Source: Syntrophobacter fumaroxidans MPOB (GTDB lineage: Bacteria; Desulfobacterota; Syntrophobacteria; Syntrophobacterales; Syntrophobacteraceae). Taken from it: a DNA stretch of 64,000 nt. Shown piece by piece: positions 1-10,705 of this stretch (position 1 is its first letter; each line of letters opens with the position of its first letter). The notes beneath the pieces were generated by a model, which saw only the letters and a list, made by a program, of their open reading frames with translations, made no database searches and was not told the DNA's origin. The translations under genes and the position numbers were made by a program. The stretch lies in the NCBI RefSeq assembly GCF_000014965.1, contig NC_008554.1:2530001-2594000 (forward strand). The letters run 5' to 3'.

Positions 1-240
1 GAAGGAGAGAATCAGCTGGTCCAGATCTTTTATCTTTCCATGAGGAATCGCGATACCGTCTCCGATTCCCGTGCTGCCCAGACGCTCCCGATCGAGGAGC
101 ACCCCCATCAGGCGTTCGCGATCCATCTGGGGCTTATGTTGAAGCATAGCGTCGATGAGTTCTTCCAGCACCTGCCTTTTGGTTCTGCCCTTCAGCTCGG
201 GGATGATCGATTCCTGTGTAAGGATGTCCAGAATTTTCAT
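1..240 (-). CDS. ptsN: PTS IIA-like nitrogen-regulatory protein PtsN, truncated by window edge
   Basis: This is the N-terminal 80 residues of an EIIA(Ntr) protein; the reading frame is open to base 1, so the C-terminal half lies outside the window. It starts MKILDILTQESIIPELKG and carries the phosphorylatable histidine in the motif GDGIAIPHGK. PtsN is the terminal phosphoacceptor of the nitrogen PTS and acts in regulation rather than sugar uptake. It lies directly downstream of hpf and rpoN, the standard neighbourhood of this gene in proteobacteria. The identification is firm even though only half of the protein is visible. Confidence 0.9.
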   Translation of the reverse strand, partial: MKILDILTQESIIPELKGRTKRQVLEELIDAMLQHKPQMDRERLMGVLLDRERLGSTGIGDGIAIPHGKIKDLDQLILSF

Positions 241-333
241 CAAAGCCTCTTGAGACGACAGTAACGATACCGAAACCATCGAGTCCGCATCAACAGGTTG
301 AGCGAACCGCCGTTCATCGTGGAAAACGCAATC

Positions 334-876
334 TCATCCCACGGTTTCAATGAGCCCGAAGTGGCCGTCTTTCCTGTGATACAAGACGTTGACGCGACCG
401 GTGCGCCGGTTGGTGAAGACCATGAACTCTCCGCCCCCGATATTGAGCTGCATCACCGCTTCGTCAACATCCATGGGCTTGGCGTGCACCTGCTCGGACC
501 TGATGACCCGGGTTTCCCGATCATCCTCCGACAGGCCCGCCGCCGGGGGAACGGTCGTGCCGCCGAAATCCTTCCCCATGGTCACCGGTTTGCGGCGCCT
601 GACCTTCTCCTTGCCTTTCTTTACCTGCCCTTCGAGCGTATCGGCCAGCTTGTCGATTGCCGAATACATGTCGTCGGTCTCTTCGGCACCATTGATGCGC
701 AGCCCGTTGGCATCGATGGTCACTTCGGCGATGTGGCGAAATTTTTCAACCTTCAGAACCACGTGGGCGTCCACGGGTTCATCCAGGTATTTCTTGACCC
801 GCGAGATTTTCTCCTCGGCATACGCTCGCAACGGGTCGGAAGGCTCAATGTGGCGAAAGGTCACGTTGATCTGCAT
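334..876 (-). CDS. hpf: Ribosome hibernation promoting factor, long form
   Basis: The 180-residue product binds the 30S subunit and drives 70S ribosomes into an inactive state in stationary phase. Residues 1 to about 100 form the S30AE/YfiA domain (starting MQINVTFRHIEPSDPLRAYA). After a linker, a C-terminal dimerisation domain (about 125-180, with MQLNIGGGEFMVFTNR and VLYHRKDGHFGLIE) marks it as the long form. The reading frame could begin three codons upstream at a GTG, but the ATG at 876 has GGAGAG eight bases upstream and matches the family start. It lies between rpoN and ptsN and is probably co-transcribed with them. Confidence 0.93.
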   Translation of the reverse strand: MQINVTFRHIEPSDPLRAYAEEKISRVKKYLDEPVDAHVVLKVEKFRHIAEVTIDANGLRINGAEETDDMYSAIDKLADTLEGQVKKGKEKVRRRKPVTMGKDFGGTTVPPAAGLSEDDRETRVIRSEQVHAKPMDVDEAVMQLNIGGGEFMVFTNRRTGRVNVLYHRKDGHFGLIETVG

Positions 877-946
877 CTCCAACACTCTCCAATCTCATGC
901 GTATTTGACACGGCCCATCACCGCCCGGCACGGTAATGCCCCGGTG

Positions 947-2413
947 CTATTCACCCCATGAAGTCCGTTTGCGCTTGTTCGAAGGAAGCACTCCGAGCAT
1001 TTCCCGGTATTTCGCGACGGTGCGCCGCGCAATGCTGATGTTTTCCCCTTCGAGCTTCTCCACGATCTCCTGATCGCTGAAAGGCCTGGCGAGATCCTCC
1101 TCGCGTATGATCTGGCGAATGCGCTCCTTCACGCTCTCAGACGCCACGGCTTCACCCAGAACGCTATTTATGGAACTGTTAAAGAAATATTTCAACTCAA
1201 AAATCCCGTGCGGAGTGTGCATGTACTTGCTCGCCGTGACGCGGCTGATGGTGGATTCGTGCATCCCCACGTCTTCCGCTACGTCTCGAAGAACCATCGG
1301 CCGCAGGTGCGACACCCCTTTCTCGAAAAAATCCGCCTGCAGCTTGACGATGCTGTGAGCGACCTTGAACAGGGTCCGTTGCCGCTGGTGAATGCTCTTT
1401 ATCAGCCAGGCGGCCGACCTGAGCTTGCCCTGTATGTATTCCTTGGCTTCACTAGGCAGCTCCGCGTCCTCGGTGAGCGCGTGCCTGTAATAGGAACTGA
1501 CCTTCAGCTTGGGCATGCCGTCCTCGTTCAACAACACCACGAATTCACCGTCCACCTTCATGACGTAGATGTCGGGACTGATGTATTCCGTGGACTCTTC
1601 GGCAAATCTGCTGCCCGGACGAGGGTCCAGGCTGAGAATGACGTCGACTGCGGCTTTGACCTCCGGCGCGGGTCGCTTGAGCGCCCTGATCAGCGCGGGA
1701 TAATTCCTGTTCTCCAGAAAATGCAGGTAATGCTCCACGATCCTGACCACCAGATCGTCCTCGAGCTCCAGGCTGCGGGCCTGGATCAGGAGGCACTCCC
1801 TGGGATCGCGGGCCGCAACCCCGACGGGATCGAGAAGCTGCACCACGGCGAGAACGCGTTCCACCATGTCCGTGCTCACTTTTCCCATTGCGGCGATTTC
1901 GTCCAGTGAGGCGTCCAGGTAGCCGTCCCGGTTCAGGTTGCCGATGATGAGTCCCGCGACTTCCCGCTCTTCATCGGACATGTCCGAGAGCCTGATCTGC
2001 CAGACCAGGTGGTCCTGCAGGCTGGTCGGCACGGTCAGCCGCTGATCGTAGGATTGCCACTCCTTGTTCGGATCGGTTTCGACGAGCACCGGGGTGCCGG
2101 TGTTGTATTCATCCAGGTACCCTTCCCAGTCGAAGTCCTCGCGAACCTTCTCCAGGATTTCCACTTCCTGGTAAGGTTCGGCGGCGACTTCCGCCGCGAC
2201 CTCCGCGGCGGCTTCCGCGGCCCCCGGCTCCTCCGCCTCGCCCGATTCCTCCTGGGATTCCTCCAGCACGGGATTCGTTTCCAGTTCCTGGTGAATGGTC
2301 TCCAGCAGTTCCAGACGAGAAAGTTGGAGCAGCTTGATCGCCTGCTGCAACTGAGGGGTCATGATCAGTTGCTGGCTGAGTTTCAGTTGTTGTTTGAGTT
2401 CAAGCGCCGCCAT
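947..2413 (-). CDS. rpoN: RNA polymerase sigma-54 factor
   Basis: The 488-residue sigma-54 directs transcription from -24/-12 promoters and needs AAA+ activators. Region I is glutamine-rich (LKLSQQLIMTPQLQQAIKLL) and is followed by an acidic Glu/Ala-rich region II at about 50-80. The core-binding and DNA-binding regions come next, and the RpoN box ARRTVAKYREML lies near the C terminus. It starts 12 bases after lptB stops, in the conserved lptB-rpoN-hpf-ptsN order. The PilR/NtrC-type protein at 27.9 kb carries the GAFTGA loop needed to activate this sigma factor. Confidence 0.97.
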   Translation of the reverse strand: MAALELKQQLKLSQQLIMTPQLQQAIKLLQLSRLELLETIHQELETNPVLEESQEESGEAEEPGAAEAAAEVAAEVAAEPYQEVEILEKVREDFDWEGYLDEYNTGTPVLVETDPNKEWQSYDQRLTVPTSLQDHLVWQIRLSDMSDEEREVAGLIIGNLNRDGYLDASLDEIAAMGKVSTDMVERVLAVVQLLDPVGVAARDPRECLLIQARSLELEDDLVVRIVEHYLHFLENRNYPALIRALKRPAPEVKAAVDVILSLDPRPGSRFAEESTEYISPDIYVMKVDGEFVVLLNEDGMPKLKVSSYYRHALTEDAELPSEAKEYIQGKLRSAAWLIKSIHQRQRTLFKVAHSIVKLQADFFEKGVSHLRPMVLRDVAEDVGMHESTISRVTASKYMHTPHGIFELKYFFNSSINSVLGEAVASESVKERIRQIIREEDLARPFSDQEIVEKLEGENISIARRTVAKYREMLGVLPSNKRKRTSWGE

Positions 2414-2425
2414 TGTCCGATCCCG

Positions 2426-3163
2426 TCATGACAAGCTGAAATGATCCCCGAGGTAGGTCCGGCGAGCCAGATCGCTTTGGGCGATACTCAGCGGATCACC
2501 TTCCTCGAGAATCCTGCCTTCATGCAAAATATATGCTCTGTCGCACACCTTGAGCGTTTCCCGTACGTTGTGATCGGATATCAGGACCCCGATCCCTTTC
2601 GCTTTGAGCGACCGTATGAGCCCCTGTATCTCGAGGACCGCGATGGGATCGATGCCCGCAAACGGCTCATCCAGCAGGATGAACCCGGGCTGAGTCACCA
2701 GGGCTCTCGTGATCTCCACCCGCCGTCGTTCTCCTCCCGAAAGGCGATCCGCCTTGTTCTTGGCGAGGTGCGCAAGCTTGAGCTCGCCGAGCAGTTCCCG
2801 CAGCCGCACCTTGCGTTCGTCACGGCCGATGTTCAAGGTCTCCAGGATCGCCATGATGTTCTCTTCCACGGTCAATTTGCGAAAGACCGAAGGCTCCTGG
2901 GGCAGATAGGTGATCCCCTTTCTCGCGCGAAGATACATTGGAAGACCGATGATGTTCTCCCCGTTCAGGATCACCGCCCCCCGATCGGGCCGAATGATCC
3001 CCACCACGCTGTAGAACGTGGTGGACTTGCCGGCGCCGTTCGGCCCGAGCAGTCCCACGATCTGGCCTTCCCGAACCGTCAGGTTCACGCGGTCGACCAC
3101 GCAACGGCCCTGGTACGTCTTCACGAGATCCTCGACAACCAGGGTTTTCTCCTCCGAAGACAC
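2426..3163 (-). CDS. lptB: LPS export ABC transporter ATP-binding protein LptB
   Basis: This 245-residue cytoplasmic ATPase powers extraction of lipopolysaccharide from the inner membrane by LptB2FG. Walker A is GPNGAGKST, the signature is LSGGERRR and Walker B is FILLDEPFAGID, followed by the switch histidine in LISDHNVRE. The start is a GTG placed immediately after the TGA of lptA with no spacer, which suggests translational coupling. lptF and lptG are not in the window. Confidence 0.96.
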   Translation of the reverse strand: MSSEEKTLVVEDLVKTYQGRCVVDRVNLTVREGQIVGLLGPNGAGKSTTFYSVVGIIRPDRGAVILNGENIIGLPMYLRARKGITYLPQEPSVFRKLTVEENIMAILETLNIGRDERKVRLRELLGELKLAHLAKNKADRLSGGERRRVEITRALVTQPGFILLDEPFAGIDPIAVLEIQGLIRSLKAKGIGVLISDHNVRETLKVCDRAYILHEGRILEEGDPLSIAQSDLARRTYLGDHFSLS

Positions 3164-3763
3164 TCACGGTTCCTTTCGGGACGGGTGAAGCAGGGCCTGG
3201 ACGGGAGTCTGCTCCCCCCCCTCCACCACGCTCTTCCCCTCCGCAATGTACAGCGTGATCAGCCGCCCCTGCACCTTGTCCAACCCCTGGGACACGACGG
3301 GGTTGCCCAGCAGCACGATCTTCTGCTCCTGGTGATAGTAGACCGCCTTGTCGGCGGTGGCCTGCTTTTCGCGTTGAGTGATCTTCACCCCGCCTTCCAC
3401 CTCTATCCTGTCGATCTTCTCCACGATGGCGGACTGGTCGTTGCGGATGGACGGGTCCACCCGGGCCGCGGTCACTTTCAACTGGTTCCCCGTAATCGTC
3501 AGATCGTCCTGACGAACCACGACGTGCCCCTGAAAGACAATCGTCCTGTCCCGCTGCCGCACCTCCATTCGATCGCTTGCGATGTGCAGAGGCGAATCGC
3601 TTTTCATGAGTCTCTCGCCGGCGGGGGTGCCTTGCTTCGTCTCCGCGGGCTTCTTCCGCTTTTCGGCCGAGACCGCTTCCCGGGGGAGGCAGAGGCCGAC
3701 CAGCACCAGCACCAGCAGCACAAGCGTCTCTCTTCGCAGACGGTTCTTCATTATTGCCATCAT
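3164..3763 (-). CDS. lptA: LPS transport periplasmic protein LptA (OstA-like)
   Basis: This 199-residue protein has a signal peptide (basic MKNRLRRE, hydrophobic TLVLLVLVLVGLCL, cleavage expected near AVSA). The OstA/LptA beta-jellyroll follows, with repeats such as HIASDRMEVRQRDRTIVFQG and LTITGNQLKVTAA. LptA forms the periplasmic bridge that carries LPS to the outer membrane. The start ATG overlaps the lptC stop (ATGA) and has GAGG five bases upstream. It is coupled to lptC upstream and lptB downstream. Confidence 0.93.
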   Translation of the reverse strand: MMAIMKNRLRRETLVLLVLVLVGLCLPREAVSAEKRKKPAETKQGTPAGERLMKSDSPLHIASDRMEVRQRDRTIVFQGHVVVRQDDLTITGNQLKVTAARVDPSIRNDQSAIVEKIDRIEVEGGVKITQREKQATADKAVYYHQEQKIVLLGNPVVSQGLDKVQGRLITLYIAEGKSVVEGGEQTPVQALLHPSRKEP

Positions 3764-4359
3764 TTCGGCCTCGCTGACGTGGTTTTGCCTTGTTTCGGTA
3801 GAAATGAAAGGGAAGCCTTGACACCCCCTTCGAGCACCGCCGCTTCATCCGAAATCCGGTAGTGCCAGCGGCTCCCTTCGAGGACAACGTCGGCTCCGTT
3901 GAGCTGAATCGGCGTTTCCGACGAAATGAGCCGCTTCTGATGATCGTAGGCGGCCCGGGTCGTCGTCAGCTCGTACCCCCGGGGAAGGCTCGCCCGCACA
4001 GAGTCCCAGACCTCGATGTTCTTGCTGCCCGCGTAAAGAATGCCGGCGTTGCTCTCGAGTCGGATTTCATCGCCGTCCGACAGGAAAAAAGTGATCCGTA
4101 CGGCCTTCAGCGCCGTTTTTTGCTCGTCCTGGAAGTATTCCGCCTCGGATGCCCGGAGGGTCCACGCCCGCTTGCCCTCCTGCATTTCCGTGAACTCCAT
4201 GTCCGTGAGCTTCATCTCGGCGTCCTGTGGCGCGGCGACCGGAGCCGGCTGTTGCGCCGTCCGGGTCTTTCCCCTCCAGACCCCGAAGACCAGCACCGCG
4301 CTCACCCCCAGTGCGATGAACAGCACCAGCCCCTGTATGAACTTGCGTGAAATCCCCAT
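3760..4359 (-). CDS. lptC: LPS export system protein LptC
   Basis: The protein has 199 residues, with one N-terminal membrane anchor (FIQGLVLFIALGVSAVLVFG) followed by a periplasmic LptC domain. LptC receives LPS from LptB2FG and passes it to LptA. The open frame extends 52 codons further upstream, but that part is Arg-rich and unlike the family. The ATG at 4359 puts the membrane anchor at the N terminus, as expected. The last bases overlap the lptA start. Confidence 0.88.
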   Translation of the reverse strand: MGISRKFIQGLVLFIALGVSAVLVFGVWRGKTRTAQQPAPVAAPQDAEMKLTDMEFTEMQEGKRAWTLRASEAEYFQDEQKTALKAVRITFFLSDGDEIRLESNAGILYAGSKNIEVWDSVRASLPRGYELTTTRAAYDHQKRLISSETPIQLNGADVVLEGSRWHYRISDEAAVLEGGVKASLSFLPKQGKTTSARPK

Positions 4360-4533
4360 CGCTCCAACACCGGCCCGACCCCGCAAGCCATACGCGGGTC
4401 GAGGACCGCCGGGCCACACGTGCCGTTCCCGGCGAGAACTCAGGCGTTTCGTCAAGAAATCTGCCCGCTTGCGCTCCCTCCGGACCACCGTCCGGTCACA
4501 AGCTGAATTTCGCAAATGAAATTAATATATTAT

Positions 4534-4577
4534 CCTTTACAGGCTACTGTAGCATGCACGACCCATGCCTGTAAAGG
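4534..4577. repeat. Perfect 11-bp inverted repeat between kdsC and lptC
   Basis: The arms CCTTTACAGGC (4534-4544) and GCCTGTAAAGG (4567-4577) are exact complements around a 22-base loop that itself contains GCATG and CATGC. The element sits in the 262-base gap after the kdsC stop and before lptC. It is followed in the direction of transcription by the AT-rich stretch GGATAATATATTAATTT. It could be a terminator, an attenuator or an operator for an internal lptC promoter. No T-run follows the stem directly, so a simple intrinsic terminator is not certain. Confidence 0.6.
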
Positions 4578-4621
4578 CATATCCGTGAAAAAAGTTTCGC
4601 ACATGGTCCCGAAAAGGTGGA

Positions 4622-5179
4622 TCAGCTGGGAGGATCAGTCCCGAAATACCGCATCGTCACCGTGTTCCAGAGTCCCTGGACGTGGAGGATGAGCTCGCAA
4701 ACCTCGCGGCAGGCCCCATGTCCCCCCGCGGCCCGCGTCACATGATGCGCGTACGCAAGCACGTGAGGCGAAGCATTCGGCACGGCCACGGCGAATCCCA
4801 CCCGGCGCATCACCGGTATGTCGATCAGATCGTCACCCATGAAACCCACTTCTTCATCCTTCAATCCGGTGTCCCGGAGAATGGACTCATAGGCCTCGAT
4901 CTTCACCTTCTCTCCCTGGTATATCCTGGATATCCCAAGTCCTTTGCCCCGTTGCTCCACAGCCCGGCAATAGCGGCCCGACAGCAATGCGACCTCAAAG
5001 CCCGCCCGCTGCAAAAGCTTTATGCCGTGGCCGTCCTGAACGTCGAAGACCTTGATCTCCGAACCATCGTCCAGATAAATGATCCGGCCGTCGGTAAGCA
5101 CCCCGTCCACGTCGAAAATCATCATGCGCAACCGCGCGATCCGTAATCGCAGCGCCTCCTCGAGGGTGTCCGGTGTCAA
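4622..5179 (-). CDS. kdsC: 3-deoxy-D-manno-octulosonate 8-phosphate phosphatase KdsC
   Basis: The 185-residue HAD-family phosphatase releases free Kdo from Kdo-8-phosphate. It has the HAD motif I DVDGVLTDG, motif II SGR, and the C-terminal acidic motif GDDLIDIPVM. The frame is open 45 codons further upstream, but that stretch is the shadow of the kdsA 3' end. I chose the TTG at 5179, which overlaps the kdsA stop (TTGA) and has GGGAGAG just upstream; it gives the usual family length. Confidence 0.93.
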   Translation of the reverse strand: MTPDTLEEALRLRIARLRMMIFDVDGVLTDGRIIYLDDGSEIKVFDVQDGHGIKLLQRAGFEVALLSGRYCRAVEQRGKGLGISRIYQGEKVKIEAYESILRDTGLKDEEVGFMGDDLIDIPVMRRVGFAVAVPNASPHVLAYAHHVTRAAGGHGACREVCELILHVQGLWNTVTMRYFGTDPPS

Positions 5180-6042
5180 TGTTCTCTCCCTGTTTTCCGC
5201 TCGATGTCCGCGTCCTGCGCTCCGTACGTGTCCCGGACGATGCGATGGATGTCCAGGAGCTTCTCGAGAAGCGGCGATACCTGCTCGAGAGGAAGTGAAT
5301 TCGGACCGTCGCACAGGGCTCGGTCAGGATCCTCGTGCATCTCCAGAAATACGCCGTGAGCCCCGGCGGCCACGGCGGCGCAAGCCAGGGCGGCCACATA
5401 CCTGCGCTCCCCTCCGGAACGGGTTCCCTGCCCTCCGGGCAGCTGCACGCTGTGAGTCGCATCGAACACGACCGGGCAGCCGCTTTCACTCAGAATGGGA
5501 ATGGAACGCATGTCCACCACCAGGTTGTTGTAACCGAACTGGGTTCCCCGTTCCGTGACCAGGATCTTGTCGTTTCCGGTCCCCCGGACCTTCTCGATCA
5601 CCAGGGACATGTCCCGAGGGGCAAGGAACTGGGCCTTCTTCAGGTTCACGGGTTTGCCCGTGAGCCCGACGGCCACCACCAGATCCGTCTGGCGCGCCAG
5701 AAAAGCGGGGACCTGAAGGATGTCCACCACCTCCTTTGCCGGCGCCACTTCCGAGACGCCGTGGACGTCCGTCAACACGGGTATCCCGATTTCCCGCCGC
5801 ACCTCGGAGAGGATAGCAAGACCCTCCTCGATCCCCGGACCTCGGTAGGAATGGATGGACGTGCGATTCGCCTTGTCGTAAGAACTCTTGAAAACGCAGG
5901 GTATATGAAGGCGGGCGCAGGCATTCCGAAGGAATTCGGCGATCCTCAGCGTCATGTCCCGGTTCTCGATGACGCACGGTCCGCCGATCACAAAGAACCG
6001 GTTTGTGCCGACGGTTTGCCCCAACACCTCAAAGTCAGCCAC
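5176..6042 (-). CDS. kdsA: 2-dehydro-3-deoxyphosphooctonate aldolase (Kdo-8-P synthase)
   Basis: The 288-residue enzyme condenses phosphoenolpyruvate with arabinose-5-phosphate to give Kdo-8-phosphate for the LPS inner core. Recognisable motifs are GGPCVIENRDM, FKSSYDKANRTS, GIPVLTDVHG and FDATHSVQLPGG. The start is a GTG with GGAG seven bases upstream. The gene lies between pyrG and kdsC, a common arrangement in deltaproteobacteria. Confidence 0.96.
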   Translation of the reverse strand: MADFEVLGQTVGTNRFFVIGGPCVIENRDMTLRIAEFLRNACARLHIPCVFKSSYDKANRTSIHSYRGPGIEEGLAILSEVRREIGIPVLTDVHGVSEVAPAKEVVDILQVPAFLARQTDLVVAVGLTGKPVNLKKAQFLAPRDMSLVIEKVRGTGNDKILVTERGTQFGYNNLVVDMRSIPILSESGCPVVFDATHSVQLPGGQGTRSGGERRYVAALACAAVAAGAHGVFLEMHEDPDRALCDGPNSLPLEQVSPLLEKLLDIHRIVRDTYGAQDADIERKTGREH

Positions 6043-6059
6043 GCTTCATCTCCGAGAAC

Positions 6060-7733
<1,674 letters not shown>

Positions 7734-8061
7734 CGTGTCGTCCTTTCCCGCAATGTCATTGCCCAAGCATTTTGAAGCCGACAGCAGTATAGCAAATGGA
7801 GATCCAAAGTCAACGCATGCCGATTCCGACACGACCGCCCCGGAGTGCGGCGTTTCCGGGCGTCCGTGTCGGCGGGGGGGGAAGGTCCTTGTGCGGAAGG
7901 GCTTTTGCGGAGGCTGATCCGCCTTTGTGCGGCCAAGTTTTTCCTTGCAATTTTCACCATTCTGGCATAGCGTGCCTACAATATCGGCGAAGTTCTCGCA
8001 ATCACTGACAAATCATCAGGAGCGACGGCGCCTGTACCATTGATGGAAAGGATTAGGTAAA
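7734..8061. other. Intergenic region between divergent pyrG and CBS gene
   Basis: This 328-base region must hold promoters for both directions. Towards the CBS gene there is a TACAAT -10-like hexamer at 7978-7983 without a convincing -35. A TGGCAT...GC pair near 7965 has the wrong spacing for a sigma-54 site. No open frame here looks coding. Confidence 0.4.
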
Positions 8062-8670
8062 GTGATCGTACGCCACTGGATGACCACCAAGGTGATCACC
8101 ATCAACAAGGAGGCATCCATCCAGGAAGCCTTGGCAGTCATGAAGCAGGGGTCCATCCGCCACCTGCCCGTCGTCGACCAGGATGGAAAATTGCTGGGAT
8201 GGGTGACCGACGCCGATTTGAGAGGGGTGCTCATCGCTTCCATGCTCGAGGAGCTCACACTCGAAGACGTCATGATCCGCCGACCGTTCACGGTTACGCC
8301 CGACATGTCCCTGGAGGAAGCTTCGCACCTGATCCTCGATAAGCGAATCGGCGGTCTGCCCGTGGTGGAAGGCGAAAAGCTGACCGGCGTCATCACCACC
8401 GTGGATATTCTGTCGGCCTTCATCACCTTCATGGGGATGTTTTCGCATTCGTCACGTCTGGACGTGAAGATCACCACCCCTCGGACGTCGCTGCATGAAA
8501 TCATCCGTCTGGTCAGACAGCACGACGCCGAGGTCATCAGCGTGTGCCATCTGCCCTCGGAGGAAGACGAGGATATGACGTATTCCCTGAGGCTGAAAAA
8601 ATGCGATCTGAAACCCATCCTGGAAGATCTCAAGGAAAATGGCATCGAGGTTTTGTCTTCGATTTCATGA
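8062..8670 (+). CDS. Two-CBS-domain protein with C-terminal ACT-like region
   Basis: The 202-residue cytoplasmic protein has two CBS domains, at about 1-55 (starting MIVRHWMTTKVITINKEA) and about 68-125 (VMIRRPFTVTPDMSLEEA). Its C-terminal part (about 135-200) looks like the ACT-type regulatory fold often found after CBS pairs in AcuB-like proteins. Such proteins usually bind adenine nucleotides and sense energy state; the ligand here is not known. The start is GTG with AGG close upstream. It is followed by a CoA ligase, so a link to acyl-CoA metabolism is possible but unproven. Confidence 0.85.
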   Translation: MIVRHWMTTKVITINKEASIQEALAVMKQGSIRHLPVVDQDGKLLGWVTDADLRGVLIASMLEELTLEDVMIRRPFTVTPDMSLEEASHLILDKRIGGLPVVEGEKLTGVITTVDILSAFITFMGMFSHSSRLDVKITTPRTSLHEIIRLVRQHDAEVISVCHLPSEEDEDMTYSLRLKKCDLKPILEDLKENGIEVLSSIS

Positions 8671-8998
8671 ATTGAGCAGCGTGTGAAGGAACACCGTTGC
8701 GTTGAATACTGACGGCGTTTTTCGTCGGGTTCCCTGCCTATAGCCAATCACGGATCATCGTCAAGGCGGAAGCGGCTCTGCCCGGGCCATACCTGACGAC
8801 CCATTCCGAAACGCCCGCCAACGACCGGGCCGGATGCAATCCCGCTGGCATCCCGATGACCGGCATCGATCCCGCGTTCCGGTTCGATGACGATCGTCCG
8901 TCCGTTCACGCCTGTTTGACTCACGTGGAAAGATCGAACCGGTCGGGGCGTCGTGTTGAGAAACGTCGTCACGCAATGCCCGGGCGGTTTTGGAGAAC
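8671..8998. other. Intergenic region upstream of the CoA ligase
   Basis: No protein-like frame, tRNA or clear promoter was found in these 328 bases. The last bases carry GGAG, which serves as the ribosome binding site of the ligase. Confidence 0.4.
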
Positions 8999-10654
8999 AT
9001 GAGGATGGCAAAGTTACCCGATGATTTTCTACCGCCCAGGAACCTCTGGCCGGAATACGTCGTCCCCGCGGGATTCGACGACACTCCCCACGAGCTGAAC
9101 CTGGCCGACTATCTGCTCGACCGGCACGTGCGGGACGGCCGCGGCGACCGCCCGGCAGTCAAGTTCGTGGACCAGGTGATCACCTATTCAGAGCTCCAGC
9201 GCCTGGTAAACCGTTTCGGAAGCTCCCTCCGGGATGCCGGCCTGGAAGCCCGGGACCGCGTGGGCATTCGCCTGGTCAATTGTCCGGAAGCCATCATCTC
9301 GGTGCTCGCCGTTGAAAAACTGGGCGCGATCCCGGTGCCCACATCCCCGTTGTGGGCCGCCGAGGAAATCGCCTACGTGGCCAACAACGCCATGATGAAG
9401 TTCTATATCGTGAGCGCGCCCCTGATGGGAGCCGTGGAAAATGCGCGAAGCCGCTTCACGTCCGACACCCGGGTGATCGTGGTGGGCGGGAACCGCGATG
9501 ATGTCCGGCGTGCCGGCCACCTTTCATTCCAGGGCATGACGGAGGAAGGTTCCTCCGAGCTCGCCGCGGTGATGTTGGACGGCGAAGACATCGGCCTCAT
9601 CCTCTACACTTCGGGCACCACCGGGATGCCCAAGGGCTGCGTGCACTTCGTGCGTCAGACCATTATCGAAACCCGGGTCGTCAACCGTTTCGTCTACGGG
9701 CTCACGCCGCGCGACGTGCTCGGAGGTGCCGCGCCGGTATCTTTTGCGGCCGGCTTCGGAACCTTCACGCTTATTTCCTTCGAGGGGGGGGCCGCGGTTT
9801 CGCTCCTGCCCAGGTTCAGTCCCCAGGAAATGATGGAGACCATCACAAAGCACCGCATCACCGTGCTCACGGGTCTCCCGACGGCCTACCGCGCGCTTCT
9901 CAAGTATCCGGACTTCAAACGGCACGACATCAGCTCCGTGCGGCTCTTCACCACTGGAGGCGATTCCCTGGGGGCCAAGACGCTCGAAGCGTGGCGGCAA
10001 CTCACCGGAAAACCCGTCTGGGAAGGGATGGGCGTTACGGAAATGCTTCACCTGGTCACTTCCAACACCATGAACCAGGAACCGGTGCCCGATTCCATCG
10101 GCAAGCCCCTTCCCGGAGTCCTGGTGCGAGTGCTCAACGCCTGGGGCGGCGATTGCAAGCCGGGAGAGATCGGCAGCCTGATGCTCAAGGGCCCCTCCGG
10201 GGGATTGTACTGGCGACCTTTCATCGAAAACCAGCGCCTGCTGGACGCCCAGATGAAAGGCGTCGTGAACGGCTGGAACCAAATGGGCGACGCCGTCTAC
10301 CGGGACGACGACGGGAACATCTTCTTCGTTTCCCGGGAAGACGACATCATCAAGAGCTCGGGTTACCGCATCGGCCCGGCGGAAATCGAGGAAGCCATCG
10401 CACGGCATCCGGGCGTGGCGGACGTCGGCGTCATCGGGGTGCCGCACCCCGACAAGGGGCAGGTGACCAAGGCCTTTATCGCGCTCAAGCCCGGCTTCAA
10501 GGGAGACGATGACTTCTCCGAAGAATTGCGTGAATTCCTTAAGGATATCATTGCCATATATAAGATGCCCCGGATCATCGAATACGTGCCGAGCCTGCCG
10601 CGCACGCCCACCGGCAAGCTGTTGCGCAGGAAGCTTCGCGCCATGGGCGCCTGA
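8999..10654 (+). CDS. AMP-dependent acyl/aryl-CoA ligase, benzoate- or 2-aminobenzoate-CoA ligase type
   Basis: The 551-residue adenylate-forming enzyme should activate a carboxylic acid with ATP and CoA. The P-loop core motif is LILYTSGTTGMPKG, the A5-type motif is WEGMGVTEM, A8 is SSGYRIGPAEIEEA, and the catalytic lysine is in TPTGKLLRRKLR. Its overall pattern, with N-terminal LNLADYLLDRHVRDGRGDRP, is like benzoate/aminobenzoate-CoA ligases, but substrate cannot be read from sequence. ATGs at 8999 and 9005 are both possible; GGAG lies just upstream. A metallo-beta-lactamase-fold gene follows after 51 bases. Confidence 0.85.
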   Translation: MRMAKLPDDFLPPRNLWPEYVVPAGFDDTPHELNLADYLLDRHVRDGRGDRPAVKFVDQVITYSELQRLVNRFGSSLRDAGLEARDRVGIRLVNCPEAIISVLAVEKLGAIPVPTSPLWAAEEIAYVANNAMMKFYIVSAPLMGAVENARSRFTSDTRVIVVGGNRDDVRRAGHLSFQGMTEEGSSELAAVMLDGEDIGLILYTSGTTGMPKGCVHFVRQTIIETRVVNRFVYGLTPRDVLGGAAPVSFAAGFGTFTLISFEGGAAVSLLPRFSPQEMMETITKHRITVLTGLPTAYRALLKYPDFKRHDISSVRLFTTGGDSLGAKTLEAWRQLTGKPVWEGMGVTEMLHLVTSNTMNQEPVPDSIGKPLPGVLVRVLNAWGGDCKPGEIGSLMLKGPSGGLYWRPFIENQRLLDAQMKGVVNGWNQMGDAVYRDDDGNIFFVSREDDIIKSSGYRIGPAEIEEAIARHPGVADVGVIGVPHPDKGQVTKAFIALKPGFKGDDDFSEELREFLKDIIAIYKMPRIIEYVPSLPRTPTGKLLRRKLRAMGA

Positions 10655-10705
10655 ACGGCAGCGCGTCGGAAACGTCCACCCGGTTGGATCGGAAAGGAAC
10701 ACACC

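Noticed and set aside
2441-3862. 473-codon plus-strand frame opposite lptB and lptA
   Set aside because: His/Arg/Pro-rich shadow created by GC-rich codon use of the real minus-strand genes.
7940-7990. Sigma-54 promoter before the CBS gene
   Set aside because: GG and GC elements are 8 bases apart instead of the required 10.
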